This document shows, piece by piece, positions 35,631 through 43,615 of a stretch of 64,000 bases of DNA. The stretch lies in the NCBI GenBank assembly GCA_035604135.1, contig DATNJB010000077.1, forward strand, positions 1 to 64,000. The letters are read 5' to 3'. The notes beneath the pieces are model-generated. The model worked only from the letters and a program-made list of their open reading frames with translations. It made no database searches and was not told the origin of the DNA. The stretch's first letter is position 1. Each line of letters opens with the position of its first letter. This DNA comes from Poindextera sp035604135. Its GTDB lineage: Bacteria > Pseudomonadota > Alphaproteobacteria > Caulobacterales > Caulobacteraceae. A program made the translations under genes and the position numbers.

Positions 35631-36581
35631 GCGTCTGACCCAATCGTTCCGCCGTCGCACGGTCAAGCCGCGCCTGAGCGCGTGGCCAAGGCGCTGGCTC
35701 GCGCCGGCGTCGCCTCCCGGCGCGATATCGAGCGTCTGATCGCCGCCGGGCGGGTCAGCCTGAACGGCGCGGTGCTGACGACGCCGGCGGTGAAGGTCGG
35801 CTCGGCGGACGTGCTTACCGTCGACGGCCGGCCGGTCGCGGCGGCCGCGCCGGCCCGGCTCTGGCGCTATCACAAGCCGGTCGGCCTGGTGACCACCCAC
35901 CGCGACCCGAAGGGCCGCGCGACCGTGTTCGAGCGCCTGCCGACGGACATGCCGCGGGTCATTTCGGTCGGGCGGCTCGACCTGAACTCCGAGGGTCTGC
36001 TCCTGCTCACCAACGACGGCGCGCTTGCGCGGGCGATGGAGCTGCCCTCGAGCGGAATCGTTCGCCGCTATCGGGCACGGGTGCGCGGCGCGGTCAGCCA
36101 GGCGAAGCTGGATGCCCTGCGCGCGGGGCTGACCGTCGATGGGGTCCGCTACGGGCCGATCGAAGCGGTTCTGGAGCCGAGGACGGGGGCGGGGGTGAAC
36201 CGCTGGATTTCGCTCGCGCTCGCCGAGGGCAAGAACCGTGAGGTGCGCAAGGTGCTCGCCGCCCTTGGCCTCGACGTCGGGCGGCTGGTGCGAACGGCCT
36301 TCGGGCCCCACCGCCTGGGCGACCTGAAGCCCGGCGCAGTCGCCGAAGTCATGCTGGGCGCGGGCGGCGAGCCGCCGCAGGCGGCGAAGTCGAAGAAAGG
36401 GTGGGCGAAAGCGAAACCGCGCCGAAACGGGCCTAAGACGGCTCGCGGGTCCCAAGCGGCGCGCTCGCCAGCGACTCCTTCATCGCCGCGACCGCCGAAG
36501 GCAGCCGCACGACCTCGACGAAGCTCGCGCGCTCGTCCGCCAGGCCCTCCGAAAGCGGGCGGTCCAGGGCGGCGCGGGTGA
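35619..36581 (+). CDS. rluB: Large-subunit rRNA pseudouridine synthase, RluB/RsuA type
   Basis: A 320-residue enzyme. An S4 domain (about 18-70: RVAKALARAGVASRRDIERLIAAGRVSLNG) precedes the catalytic domain. The active-site Asp is in VGRLDLNSEGLLLLTNDG at about 112-129. The C-terminal 50-70 residues are basic, Pro/Ala-rich and probably disordered. That tail is read from DNA that also encodes the end of the convergent enoyl-CoA hydratase (149-base overlap). RluB is preferred over RsuA or RluE from the S4 domain and tail. Confidence 0.9.
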   Translation: MTGHASDPIVPPSHGQAAPERVAKALARAGVASRRDIERLIAAGRVSLNGAVLTTPAVKVGSADVLTVDGRPVAAAAPARLWRYHKPVGLVTTHRDPKGRATVFERLPTDMPRVISVGRLDLNSEGLLLLTNDGALARAMELPSSGIVRRYRARVRGAVSQAKLDALRAGLTVDGVRYGPIEAVLEPRTGAGVNRWISLALAEGKNREVRKVLAALGLDVGRLVRTAFGPHRLGDLKPGAVAEVMLGAGGEPPQAAKSKKGWAKAKPRRNGPKTARGSQAARSPATPSSPRPPKAAARPRRSSRARPPGPPKAGGPGRRG

Positions 36582-37242
36582 GCCGCTTGGCGTAGGCCAC
36601 GCCCTCCGGCGGGCGGCCTGCGAACTCGGCGGCGATCTCGAGCGCCCGGGCGAGCGGATCGTCAGCCAGCTCGTGAACCAGCCCGAGTTCGAGGGCGGCC
36701 TCTGCCGCCAGGACCCTGCCGCGCAAGATCAGCTCGACGGCCTTCGCCTCGCCGATCACCCGTGGCAGCCGCTGGGTCCCGCCGCCGCCAGGGAAGATAC
36801 CCACCCGCGTCTCGGGCAGGCCGATGGCTGTGACGTCGCGGCCGGCGATACGGATGTCGCAGGCGAGCGTGAGCTCGAAACCGCCGCCCATGCAGAGGCC
36901 GTTGATCGCGGCGATGACCGGCTTCGGCGCGGTCGCCACCAGATCGGTCAGGCCAAGAAAGCCGCCGGCTGGGCGGCTCGCCTGCGGCTGCGCCTGCGGC
37001 GCCGGCGCGGCCTCGGCCAAGCGTTCGCCGAGCACGGTCAGCTCGCCAACGTCATAGTGGCGCACGAAAATGTCCGGCAGTCCGCCGGTCAGGATGATGC
37101 AACGCACGGCCGCATCGTCGACCGCGCGCGAGACGGCCTCGAACATCTCCTGCGCGCCCGCGGCCGTCATGGTCCCGAGCGGCGGGTTGGCGTAGGCGAT
37201 CACCGCCGTCTGCTGTTCGTGGCGGGTCTCGACAAGAGCCAT
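36433..37242 (-). CDS. Enoyl-CoA hydratase/isomerase family protein
   Basis: A 269-residue crotonase. Both catalytic Glu positions are kept: GGGFELTLACD near 121-131 and LPETRVGIFPGGGGTQRLPR near 142-161. An Ala/Gln/Pro-rich insert (EAAPAPQAQPQASRPAGG) lies at about 78-95, before the substrate-loop region. A TetR gene lies 53 bases upstream and may control it. The exact substrate is unknown. The 3' end overlaps rluB. Confidence 0.9.
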   Translation of the reverse strand: MALVETRHEQQTAVIAYANPPLGTMTAAGAQEMFEAVSRAVDDAAVRCIILTGGLPDIFVRHYDVGELTVLGERLAEAAPAPQAQPQASRPAGGFLGLTDLVATAPKPVIAAINGLCMGGGFELTLACDIRIAGRDVTAIGLPETRVGIFPGGGGTQRLPRVIGEAKAVELILRGRVLAAEAALELGLVHELADDPLARALEIAAEFAGRPPEGVAYAKRLTRAALDRPLSEGLADERASFVEVVRLPSAVAAMKESLASAPLGTREPS

Positions 37243-37295
37243 GCATCACCTCCCGTTGCGCTTGAGCGGCAGGCGCAGCCGCCCGCGTTCGCGAC

Positions 37296-37874
37296 TTAGG
37301 CCGCGTAGGCGACGCCGTCGAACAAAAGTCCGATCTGGCGGTCCATGGCGGCGATGAGCGCGCCGGCGTCGGCGCCGTCCTGCGCTGCGCGGCGGTAGTT
37401 CCAGACGTAAGCCGCGAGCAGGGTGTCGATGAAGAGTTCGACGTCGACGTCCTTGCGTACGTCGCCGCGCTCGATGCCGCCCCGCAAGACGTCGACCAGC
37501 ATGCCGTGGAAGCGGTGGTTGCGGCCGATCGGCGTGACCGCGCCGTCCGCCGGCCAGGTGAAGGAGCAGGCGACGTAGGCTACAAACAGGCGCAAACGCC
37601 GGGTCTCGAAGCCATAGTGGACCGCCATGATCGACCGCAGCCGATCGACCGTCGGTCCGCGCAAATGCGGGGCGAGGTGCTCGAGTTCGGCCTGCAGCGC
37701 CTCGACGCGGTCGGCCATCACCTGACTCAGCAGCTCCGCTTTGCCGCTGAATGTGGTGAAGACGCTGCCGACGGCGACGCCGGCGCGTTCGGCCACCATG
37801 CGGATGGTGGTCTCCTCGTAACCGACCTCGTCGAAGAGGTCGCGCGCGGCGGTGAGCACGCGCGCTCGGGTCAT
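37296..37874 (-). CDS. TetR-family regulator (first of two)
   Basis: A 192-residue regulator when started at ATG 37874. The DNA-binding part is VLTAARDLFDEVGYEETTIRMVAERAGVAVGSVFTTFSGKAELL at about 5-48. TetR proteins often have a few more basic residues first, so TTG 37901 (LPGKREKKLMTRARV) is a good alternative. The ligand domain is unremarkable. It precedes the enoyl-CoA hydratase gene and follows a second TetR gene, all leftward. Confidence 0.87.
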   Translation of the reverse strand: MTRARVLTAARDLFDEVGYEETTIRMVAERAGVAVGSVFTTFSGKAELLSQVMADRVEALQAELEHLAPHLRGPTVDRLRSIMAVHYGFETRRLRLFVAYVACSFTWPADGAVTPIGRNHRFHGMLVDVLRGGIERGDVRKDVDVELFIDTLLAAYVWNYRRAAQDGADAGALIAAMDRQIGLLFDGVAYAA

Positions 37875-37941
37875 CAGCTTCTTCTCACGCTTCCCCGGCA
37901 ACCCATCCCCCGCCAACGGCCTTGTTCGGCCGCCACTATTG

Positions 37942-38655
37942 TTATGCCGCCACGGCCATCCAGCCGGCCAGCAGGATGCGGACCTGGGCGGCAAGCCTGG
38001 CGACGAGCGCCTCGGCGTCGCATGCCTCGAAAATGGCATGCCGATAGCTGGCGAGGAAGCTCTCCCAGATCATCTCCTTGACCAGGCTGATGTCGAGATC
38101 CGGCGAGAGCTCGCCGCTCGCGACGCCGGTGCGCAGGACGTCGTCGATCAACGCCAGGATGCGGGCCGCGCCGGTCCGCATGCGCGCATCGGCCTCCGGG
38201 TGCCCCAGCCAGGAATGGCCGATCGCCGCCCGCACCAGCGGCAGATGATCACGCTGGAAGGCGAAGACGGCCGAAAACAGGCGCAGCAGCGAAGCCTCGG
38301 TCGGCGCATCGGCATGGTCGGCTGCGCCCAGGTGCGCCGCCAGCGCTTCGAAGTCGTCCATGATCACGGCGCCGAACAGGTCGGCCTTGTCTGCGAAGCT
38401 GGCGAACACGGCGCCGGTCGACATGCCCGCAGCGGCGGCGATGTCGCGCATCGTCGCGGCCTCGTAACCCCGTTCGTTGAACAGCCGCTTGGCCGCGTCC
38501 AGCAACAGGCGGCGCGTCCGCTGCTTGGCCAGCGCGCGGCGGGTCAGCGGGCGCGCGTGCGGGTCAGCCGTAGCGACCTTGCGCTCTGACGCTTGCGGGA
38601 GAGAAGGTTGAGCTTGTTCAAAACTCGCTCGGGCCGAGGTGGTAGGGCAGGTCAT
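37942..38655 (-). CDS. TetR-family regulator (second of two)
   Basis: A 237-residue regulator. A 40-residue variable start is followed by the TetR head LLLDAAKRLFNERGYEAATMRDIAAAAGMSTGAVFASFADKADLF (about 50-94) and a ligand-binding domain. It is a paralogue of the TetR gene downstream (same head pattern, different C-terminal half). ATG 38655 is chosen; no strong SD is seen close to it. Confidence 0.87.
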   Translation of the reverse strand: MTCPTTSARASFEQAQPSLPQASERKVATADPHARPLTRRALAKQRTRRLLLDAAKRLFNERGYEAATMRDIAAAAGMSTGAVFASFADKADLFGAVIMDDFEALAAHLGAADHADAPTEASLLRLFSAVFAFQRDHLPLVRAAIGHSWLGHPEADARMRTGAARILALIDDVLRTGVASGELSPDLDISLVKEMIWESFLASYRHAIFEACDAEALVARLAAQVRILLAGWMAVAA

Positions 38656-38778
38656 CGTGCGTCGTTCTTGCGCCTTTCGTGCGGGATGCAACACGTCTGC
38701 GCGCAATTCTCCGCGCAAAACGCTGTGTTCTTTCGGATTTTTGCCGGAAAGCGGGCAATGCCAGTTTCGAACGTGTTC

Positions 38779-38806
38779 ATTTATAGAAAGGCGATGTCTC
38801 GTGCAA
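38779..38806 (-). promoter_or_regulatory. Candidate promoter upstream of the second tetR gene
   Basis: On the minus strand TTGCAC (38801-38806) and TATAAA (38780-38785) are separated by 15 bases, in the only AT-rich patch of a 202-base gap. The spacing is short, so this is weak. The rest of the gap (38656-38857) shows nothing recognisable. Confidence 0.3.
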
Positions 38807-38857
38807 GCCGTTGGGGGCGACATGGCCTTCCCGCCGCCGCCGGACTAAGCTTGCGCG

Positions 38858-39061
38858 ATGACCGACATATTCACCTGGCTGATCCCGGCGGCCCTGGCGG
38901 CGGTCCTCATCACCCTGTGCGTTGGCATCTACGCGCTGTTCCGTGGCGGCGACTTCGGCCGGTCCTACTCCAACAAACTCATGCGGCTCCGCGTCGTGCT
39001 GCAGTTCGTGGCCATCCTGGTCCTGGTCGCGGCGATGATCTGGCGCGGTGGGCGCCACTGA
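38858..39061 (+). CDS. HIG1-domain small membrane protein
   Basis: A 67-residue protein with two membrane helices (about 6-27 and 44-62) joined by RGGDFGRSYSNKLMRLRV. This matches the HIG1 / twin-transmembrane family, which in mitochondria and alphaproteobacteria assists respiratory complexes. It is followed closely by the cobalamin adenosyltransferase gene. Confidence 0.85.
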   Translation: MTDIFTWLIPAALAAVLITLCVGIYALFRGGDFGRSYSNKLMRLRVVLQFVAILVLVAAMIWRGGRH

Positions 39062-39065
39062 CGTC

Positions 39066-39632
39066 ATGGTCACGCTGAACCGCATTTACACGCGCACCGG
39101 CGACGGCGGGAAGACCAGGTTGGCGACCGGCGAGCCGGTGCCGAAAACGCATCCGCGCGTCGAAGCCTACGGCGGGGTCGATGAGCTCAACGCGCTCATC
39201 GGCGTGGCGCGGACGCACCTCAGCGACGCCGGCGAGATGGATGCCATGCTCGCCCGCGTCCAGAACGACCTCTTCGACCTCGGCGCGGATCTGGCGACAC
39301 CCGAGCGGCCGCGCGAGGACTTACGTATCCTTGAGAGCCAGGTCGGGCGGCTGGAAGCCGAGATCGACGCGCTGAACGCGCAACTCGCGCCGCTCACATC
39401 CTTCGTGCTGCCGGGAGGCTCGCCGGCGGCGGCCGCGCTGCACGTCGCCCGTACCGTCTGCCGGCGGGCCGAGCGCGTGACGATCGGGCTCGCCGAGGCC
39501 GAGGGCGAGAGCGTCAGCGCCCCCGCGCTCAAGTACCTCAACCGACTTTCCGATCTCCTGTTCGTGGCGGCTCGTTTCGCCAACGACAGGGGAGAGCAGG
39601 ATGTCCTTTGGCGCCCAGGCGCGACGCGCTGA
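39066..39632 (+). CDS. Cob(I)alamin adenosyltransferase (PduO type)
   Basis: A 188-residue ATP:corrinoid adenosyltransferase. Diagnostic motifs are IYTRTGDGGKTRLATGE at about 6-22, EAYGGVDELNALIGVAR near 36-52 and the active-site ARTVCRRAERV near 130-140. It makes adenosylcobalamin for B12 enzymes such as methylmalonyl-CoA mutase. It follows the HIG1 gene after five bases (SD not obvious). Confidence 0.93.
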   Translation: MVTLNRIYTRTGDGGKTRLATGEPVPKTHPRVEAYGGVDELNALIGVARTHLSDAGEMDAMLARVQNDLFDLGADLATPERPREDLRILESQVGRLEAEIDALNAQLAPLTSFVLPGGSPAAAALHVARTVCRRAERVTIGLAEAEGESVSAPALKYLNRLSDLLFVAARFANDRGEQDVLWRPGATR

Positions 39633-39639
39633 AGCAGGC

Positions 39640-39891
39640 CTAGTGTTCCGTCGGCCGATGCGTCAGCGTGGTGATCGGCATCGGCGTCGCGCAGACCTTG
39701 TCTTGCTCGTCCCACCAGTCGCCTCTGGCCTCGCAGCGCGCCTTGGCGTCGCTCGCCGTGGCGCGAGACGGCCCGCTCGTCTCGGCTGGACGGAGGAAAG
39801 CCAGCCACACGCACGCGACCAGGAAAACCGCCAGAAAGAAGAGCTGGACCCAAAGCGTCGCCGACCGTCGCATGCCGGTTCTATCGCCCAT
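39640..39891 (-). CDS. Small membrane-anchored protein, unknown
   Basis: An 83-residue open frame started at ATG 39891: MGDRTGMRRSATLWVQLFFL..., one membrane helix at about 12-30. A short periplasmic tail follows with two cysteines 14 residues apart (ARCEARGDWWDEQDKVCATP). The helix plus Cys pair looks protein-like, but it has no named family. It converges on the adenosyltransferase gene with a seven-base gap. Confidence 0.5.
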   Translation of the reverse strand: MGDRTGMRRSATLWVQLFFLAVFLVACVWLAFLRPAETSGPSRATASDAKARCEARGDWWDEQDKVCATPMPITTLTHRPTEH

Positions 39892-40058
39892 CGCGCCCTT
39901 TGCCGGCAAGCGGAGCGGCGGGCTTGCCCCAGGGGCCGCGTTGACAGCGGCGGGCGGCGTTGTCAGTTTGCCGGCCTCTTCGCAATTGCGGCGCCTTAGG
40001 ACTTGGATCGCGCGCGATCGCGGCTCTCGCAACAGGTGCTCAAAGGCTTTTGAAACCG

Positions 40059-40808
40059 ATGAAGGTGCTGGTCCCGGTCAAGCGGGTGCTCGACTACAAC
40101 GTCAAAGCCAAGGTCAAGCCGGATCAGACCGGCGTCGACCTTGCCAACCAAAAGATGTCCATGAATCCGTTCTGCGAGATCGCCGTCGAGGAGGCGGTCC
40201 GGCTGAAGGAAAAGGGCGCCGCCGACGAGGTGCTCGCCGTCTCCATCGGTCCGGCGCAGGCGCAGGAGACCGTCCGCACCGCGCTCGCCATCGGCGCCGA
40301 CCGCGGCCTCTTGATCCAGAGCGACGTCGACGTCGAGCCGCTCGAGGTCGCGAAGATCCTGAAAAAGGTCGTCGAGGCGGAAAAGCCCGACCTGGTGCTC
40401 ATGGGCAAACAGGCCATCGACGGCGACAACAACGCGGTCGGCCAGATGCTGTCCGCGCTGCTCGACTGGCCGCAGGCGACGTTCGCCTCGAAGATCGAGG
40501 TCGCGGGCGGCAAGGTGAAGGTGACGCGCGAGGTCGACGGCGGCCTGCAAACGCTGGAGCTCGACCTGCCGGCCGTCGTCACAGCCGACCTCCGCCTCAA
40601 CGAGCCACGCTACGCCTCGCTGCCGAACATCATGAAGGCCAAGAAGAAGGAACTCGACGTCAAGGCGGTCGCCGACATGGGCGTCGATCTCACCGGTCAC
40701 CTGAAGGTGGTCAAGGTGACCGAGCCGCCGAAGCGGGTCGCCGGCGTCAAGGTCGAGTCGGCCGCCGAGCTGGTCTCCAAGCTGAAGACCGAAGCGGGGG
40801 TGATCTGA
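40059..40808 (+). CDS. etfB: Electron transfer flavoprotein beta subunit
   Basis: A 249-residue ETF beta subunit (AMP-binding). It starts MKVLVPVKRVLDYNVKAKVK. The signature near 120-160 (PDLVLMGKQAIDGDNNAVGQM) is present, as is LRLNEPRYASLPNIMKAKKK near 190-207. It passes electrons from acyl-CoA dehydrogenases to ETF-quinone oxidoreductase. The stop overlaps the etfA start. Confidence 0.97.
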   Translation: MKVLVPVKRVLDYNVKAKVKPDQTGVDLANQKMSMNPFCEIAVEEAVRLKEKGAADEVLAVSIGPAQAQETVRTALAIGADRGLLIQSDVDVEPLEVAKILKKVVEAEKPDLVLMGKQAIDGDNNAVGQMLSALLDWPQATFASKIEVAGGKVKVTREVDGGLQTLELDLPAVVTADLRLNEPRYASLPNIMKAKKKELDVKAVADMGVDLTGHLKVVKVTEPPKRVAGVKVESAAELVSKLKTEAGVI

Positions 40809-41740
40809 TGGCCGTGCTCGTCGTCGCCGACAACGACAATACCTCGCTCAAGGACAACACCCACAAGACCATCACCGCCGCCAAGGCGCTGTCCGGCGAC
40901 GTCGACGTGCTGGTCATGGGCAAGGGCGTCGACGCGGTCGCCGCCCACGCGGCCAAGATCGAGGGCGTGCGCAAGGTGCTGGTCGCCGAGAGCGACGCGC
41001 TTGGAAAGCAGATCGCCGAGGCGATGGCCGCGACGGTGCTCATGCTGGCGCCGAACTACGACGCGATCCTCGTGCCGGCGACCTCGGTCGGCAAGAACTT
41101 CGCGCCGCGCGTCGCGGCCAAGCTCGACGTTGCGCCGATCTCGGAGATCATCGAGGTGGTTTCTCCCGATACTTTCGTGCGGCCCATCTATGCCGGCAAC
41201 GCGCTGGAGACGATCCAGTCGTCCGACGCCAAGAAGGTGATCACGGTCCGGCCGACCGCGTTCAAGCCAGCCGCTGAGGGCGGCTTGGCGCCGATCGAGA
41301 AGGTCGCCGGGGCCGAAGCCGGCGCGCACACACGGTTCGTCTCCGACGAGTTGGTCAAGTCCGACCGGCCCGAGCTCGCCGGCGCCAAGATCGTCGTCTC
41401 CGGCGGCCGCGCCATGGGTTCGGCCGAGGAGTTCCAGCGGGTGATCGAGCCCCTGGCCGACAAGCTGGGCGCGGCCGTTGGCGCGAGTCGCGCCGCGGTG
41501 GACGCGGGTTACGCGCCCAACGACTATCAGGTCGGGCAGACGGGCAAGGTGGTCGCCCCGCAGCTCTACATCGCCATCGGCATCTCCGGCGCCATCCAGC
41601 ACTTGGCAGGGATGAAGGACTCCAAGGTGATCGTGGCGATCAACAAGGACCCCGACGCGCCGATTTTCCAGGTGGCCGACTACGGCCTGGTGGCCGACTA
41701 CAAGACCGCGGTTCCGGACCTGATGGCGGCGCTCGGCTAG
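40808..41740 (+). CDS. etfA: Electron transfer flavoprotein alpha subunit
   Basis: A 310-residue FAD-binding subunit. The C-terminal FAD motif includes IVVSGGRAMGSAEEF near 197-211, VGASRAAVDAGYAPNDYQVGQTGKVVAPQLYIAIGISGAIQHLAGM and VIVAINKDPDAPIFQVADYGLV. It forms a heterodimer with EtfB and feeds beta-oxidation electrons into the chain; hbd, another beta-oxidation gene, is 2 kb away. Confidence 0.97.
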   Translation: MAVLVVADNDNTSLKDNTHKTITAAKALSGDVDVLVMGKGVDAVAAHAAKIEGVRKVLVAESDALGKQIAEAMAATVLMLAPNYDAILVPATSVGKNFAPRVAAKLDVAPISEIIEVVSPDTFVRPIYAGNALETIQSSDAKKVITVRPTAFKPAAEGGLAPIEKVAGAEAGAHTRFVSDELVKSDRPELAGAKIVVSGGRAMGSAEEFQRVIEPLADKLGAAVGASRAAVDAGYAPNDYQVGQTGKVVAPQLYIAIGISGAIQHLAGMKDSKVIVAINKDPDAPIFQVADYGLVADYKTAVPDLMAALG

Positions 41741-41745
41741 GCCGG

Positions 41746-42501
41746 TTACTGGAAGGTCGTGCTCCCCTGAACGATCCGGCCGGAGCCGGAAACGTCGCTG
41801 TGCACGGTGACGGGACGGCTCGCCAAGTCGACCTCCCCGTCGCCCGAGATGTCGACGTCGGCCGTATCGGTGGGCGCGATGGTCGTGCGCCCGGAGCCGG
41901 AGATGTCGACGCGCGCTTCTTGCGCGGCCAGCTTGCCGAGGTCGGCGTCGCCGTCGCCGGAGACGTCGATCTTGACCGTTCGCGCCTTGCCCTGCGCGGT
42001 GATCTTGCCCGAGCCGCTGATGTCCAGGGCAAGCTCGTCCTGGCTGAAACCGGCGATGATGAGGGTCTCGTCGCCGCTCAGCGAGAAGCTGCCGACGTTC
42101 GGCGCGGTCATGGTGATCTTCACGCGCTGGGCGTCCGCTGGCTCGTCGCGGTAGACGAGGTCGGAGCCCGACGCTTCGATCTGATCGACCGTGCCCTTCG
42201 GCCCGGTGATCACCAGCTTGCCCGGCCCGGGTGCCTGGGTGAACGTGATGTCAGCGGGGATGTCGACGCCTAGGCTGTTCGCGCCGCTCCAGGCGATCTC
42301 GCGCGTCTCTGAGGGGCCGCCGCCGTCGACGTCGGAGGTGAATACGTGGCCGATGCTGATCGTCGAGCCATTACGGACCTGCCACGAGCGATGCCAGTTG
42401 CCGTGAAATGCGGCCCCGCCGCCGACCACGGCCGCCAAGACAAAGCAGAAGACGGCAAGGCCGGCGCCGACTCCGGCGATCAGAACAAGGGTGCGGGTCA
42501 T
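41746..42501 (-). CDS. DUF2807 (GIN-domain) exported protein
   Basis: A 251-residue protein. The N-terminal helix TLVLIAGVGAGLAVFCFVLAAVVGGGAAF at about 4-32 is a signal anchor. The rest is a repetitive right-handed beta structure typical of the GIN/DUF2807 family, with repeats such as LDISGSGKI, IDVSGDGDA, VDISGSGRT, VDISGDGEV and HSDVSGSGRI. It is probably periplasmic. It is translated with the DUF1700 gene upstream (four-base overlap). Confidence 0.88.
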   Translation of the reverse strand: MTRTLVLIAGVGAGLAVFCFVLAAVVGGGAAFHGNWHRSWQVRNGSTISIGHVFTSDVDGGGPSETREIAWSGANSLGVDIPADITFTQAPGPGKLVITGPKGTVDQIEASGSDLVYRDEPADAQRVKITMTAPNVGSFSLSGDETLIIAGFSQDELALDISGSGKITAQGKARTVKIDVSGDGDADLGKLAAQEARVDISGSGRTTIAPTDTADVDISGDGEVDLASRPVTVHSDVSGSGRIVQGSTTFQ

Positions 42502-43091
42502 GACCGGGCGGGCTCCGTTGGCAGCGGGGGTTGGGGGTCGATCGCGGGCTTCAGTAGCTGGTAGTGCAGCCGGCCATACCAAACGAGGGCGTTGGTCAGG
42601 CCGACCGAGACCAGGGTCAGCAACGCGCCAGCGGAGGCCGCACCGGCCATCATGCCGAGGCCGGCCAAGAGCGCGACGACAGGCCCGCCGGGCGGCTCGA
42701 CGAACGGCCCGACCGCAAACACGACGCCGCCGGCCACGAACACGCCGATCGCCGCGACGATCAGGCCGAACAGTGCGCTGACGACGCCGATCAGGATCGG
42801 GAGTAGAAAGATGATGTCGATCGCGCCCAGGCCGAGCACAGCGAAGACGGCCACCGCAGCCGCCTCGGGGCTGCGCCGTGTCTCCCATTGCTTGACCCCG
42901 GCCTCGGCGCGCAGCTCGCGCGCGAGCCGGTCCGGGTCGCCTAGCGCGGCGGCGATCTCGGTTTCGTTGCGGCCCTGCGCCGCGCCCTCCGCGAAGTGGG
43001 CGTCGTAGTCTGCGAGGATCTCGGCGGCCGCCTTCGGCGGCATGCCCTTGAGTCCGGCCCGAAGCCGGGCGATGAAGGCCTCGCGGGTCAT
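42498..43091 (-). CDS. DUF1700-family membrane protein
   Basis: A 197-residue protein. The N-terminal DUF1700 part is MTREAFIARLRAGLKGMPPKAAAEILADYDAHFAEG..GRNETEIAAALGDPDRLARELRAEA (about 1-66). Three or four membrane helices follow between about 77 and 180. It lies between padR and the DUF2807 gene with four-base overlaps on each side. This trio is a known pattern of envelope-linked modules; its signal is unknown. Confidence 0.87.
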   Translation of the reverse strand: MTREAFIARLRAGLKGMPPKAAAEILADYDAHFAEGAAQGRNETEIAAALGDPDRLARELRAEAGVKQWETRRSPEAAAVAVFAVLGLGAIDIIFLLPILIGVVSALFGLIVAAIGVFVAGGVVFAVGPFVEPPGGPVVALLAGLGMMAGAASAGALLTLVSVGLTNALVWYGRLHYQLLKPAIDPQPPLPTEPARS

Positions 43092-43417
43092 TTGGCAGAC
43101 TCCCCCAGCGTGGTTTCGACGGCCCGCGCGAAAGCCCGCCAAGCGTCGCGCTGCGCCGCGAAGCTGGCCCGGCCGGCGGCTGTAAGCCGGTAGTATTTGC
43201 GCGAGGGGCCGGCGGGCGACTCGACGAGGTAGGTCTCCACCAGGCCGTCGCCCTGCATCCGACGCATCAGCGGATAGATCGTCCCCTCGGCCATGCCGAT
43301 CGCCCCGGAGAGCCGGCGTGCGATGTCGTAGGCGTAGGCATCCTCACGCGAGATCAGCGCCAGCACGCACAGCTCCAGAACGCCCTTCTTCAGCTGGATG
43401 TCGATGCTCTCGGGCAT
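43088..43417 (-). CDS. PadR-family transcriptional regulator
   Basis: A 109-residue winged-helix regulator. It starts MPESIDIQLKKGVLELCVLALISREDAYAYDIARRL and has EGTIYPLMRRMQGDGLVETY near 44-63 (the wing). The C-terminal helix RASFAAQRDAWRAFARAVE dimerises. It heads a three-gene unit with DUF1700 and DUF2807. A 9-bp perfect inverted repeat lies 31 bases upstream and is a likely operator. Confidence 0.93.
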   Translation of the reverse strand: MPESIDIQLKKGVLELCVLALISREDAYAYDIARRLSGAIGMAEGTIYPLMRRMQGDGLVETYLVESPAGPSRKYYRLTAAGRASFAAQRDAWRAFARAVETTLGESAK

Positions 43418-43447
43418 GGGCCTCCGCTTCTTCGAGCGGGCTGATAT

Positions 43448-43480
43448 CGCTAGGTAGCTGTTACTGCAAGGTACCTAGCG
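43448..43480. promoter_or_regulatory. Inverted repeat, likely PadR operator
   Basis: CGCTAGGTA (43448-43456) and TACCTAGCG (43472-43480) are exact reverse complements with a 15-base spacer. The site lies 31 bases before the padR start and 136 bases before the divergent hbd gene. PadR proteins usually repress their own operon from such palindromes; binding here is inferred. Confidence 0.6.
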
Positions 43481-43615
43481 TAACATGACAGGGAATTCAT
43501 GTCGCCGCGCTGCGAACAGGTTCGCTGCGATGCAGCAAAACGCTTGGCCTTCGCCTTTGGCGTGATAGAGAGGGGACGTCTTCGGCGCTTGGCGGCGCCG
43601 CCCATGCGAGGACGA

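Noticed and set aside
41746..42888. Single 380-codon protein covering DUF2807 and upstream DNA
   Set aside because: The N-terminal 129 codons are a shadow of the DUF1700 gene. ATG 42501, overlapping that gene's stop, gives a signal anchor and the full family length.
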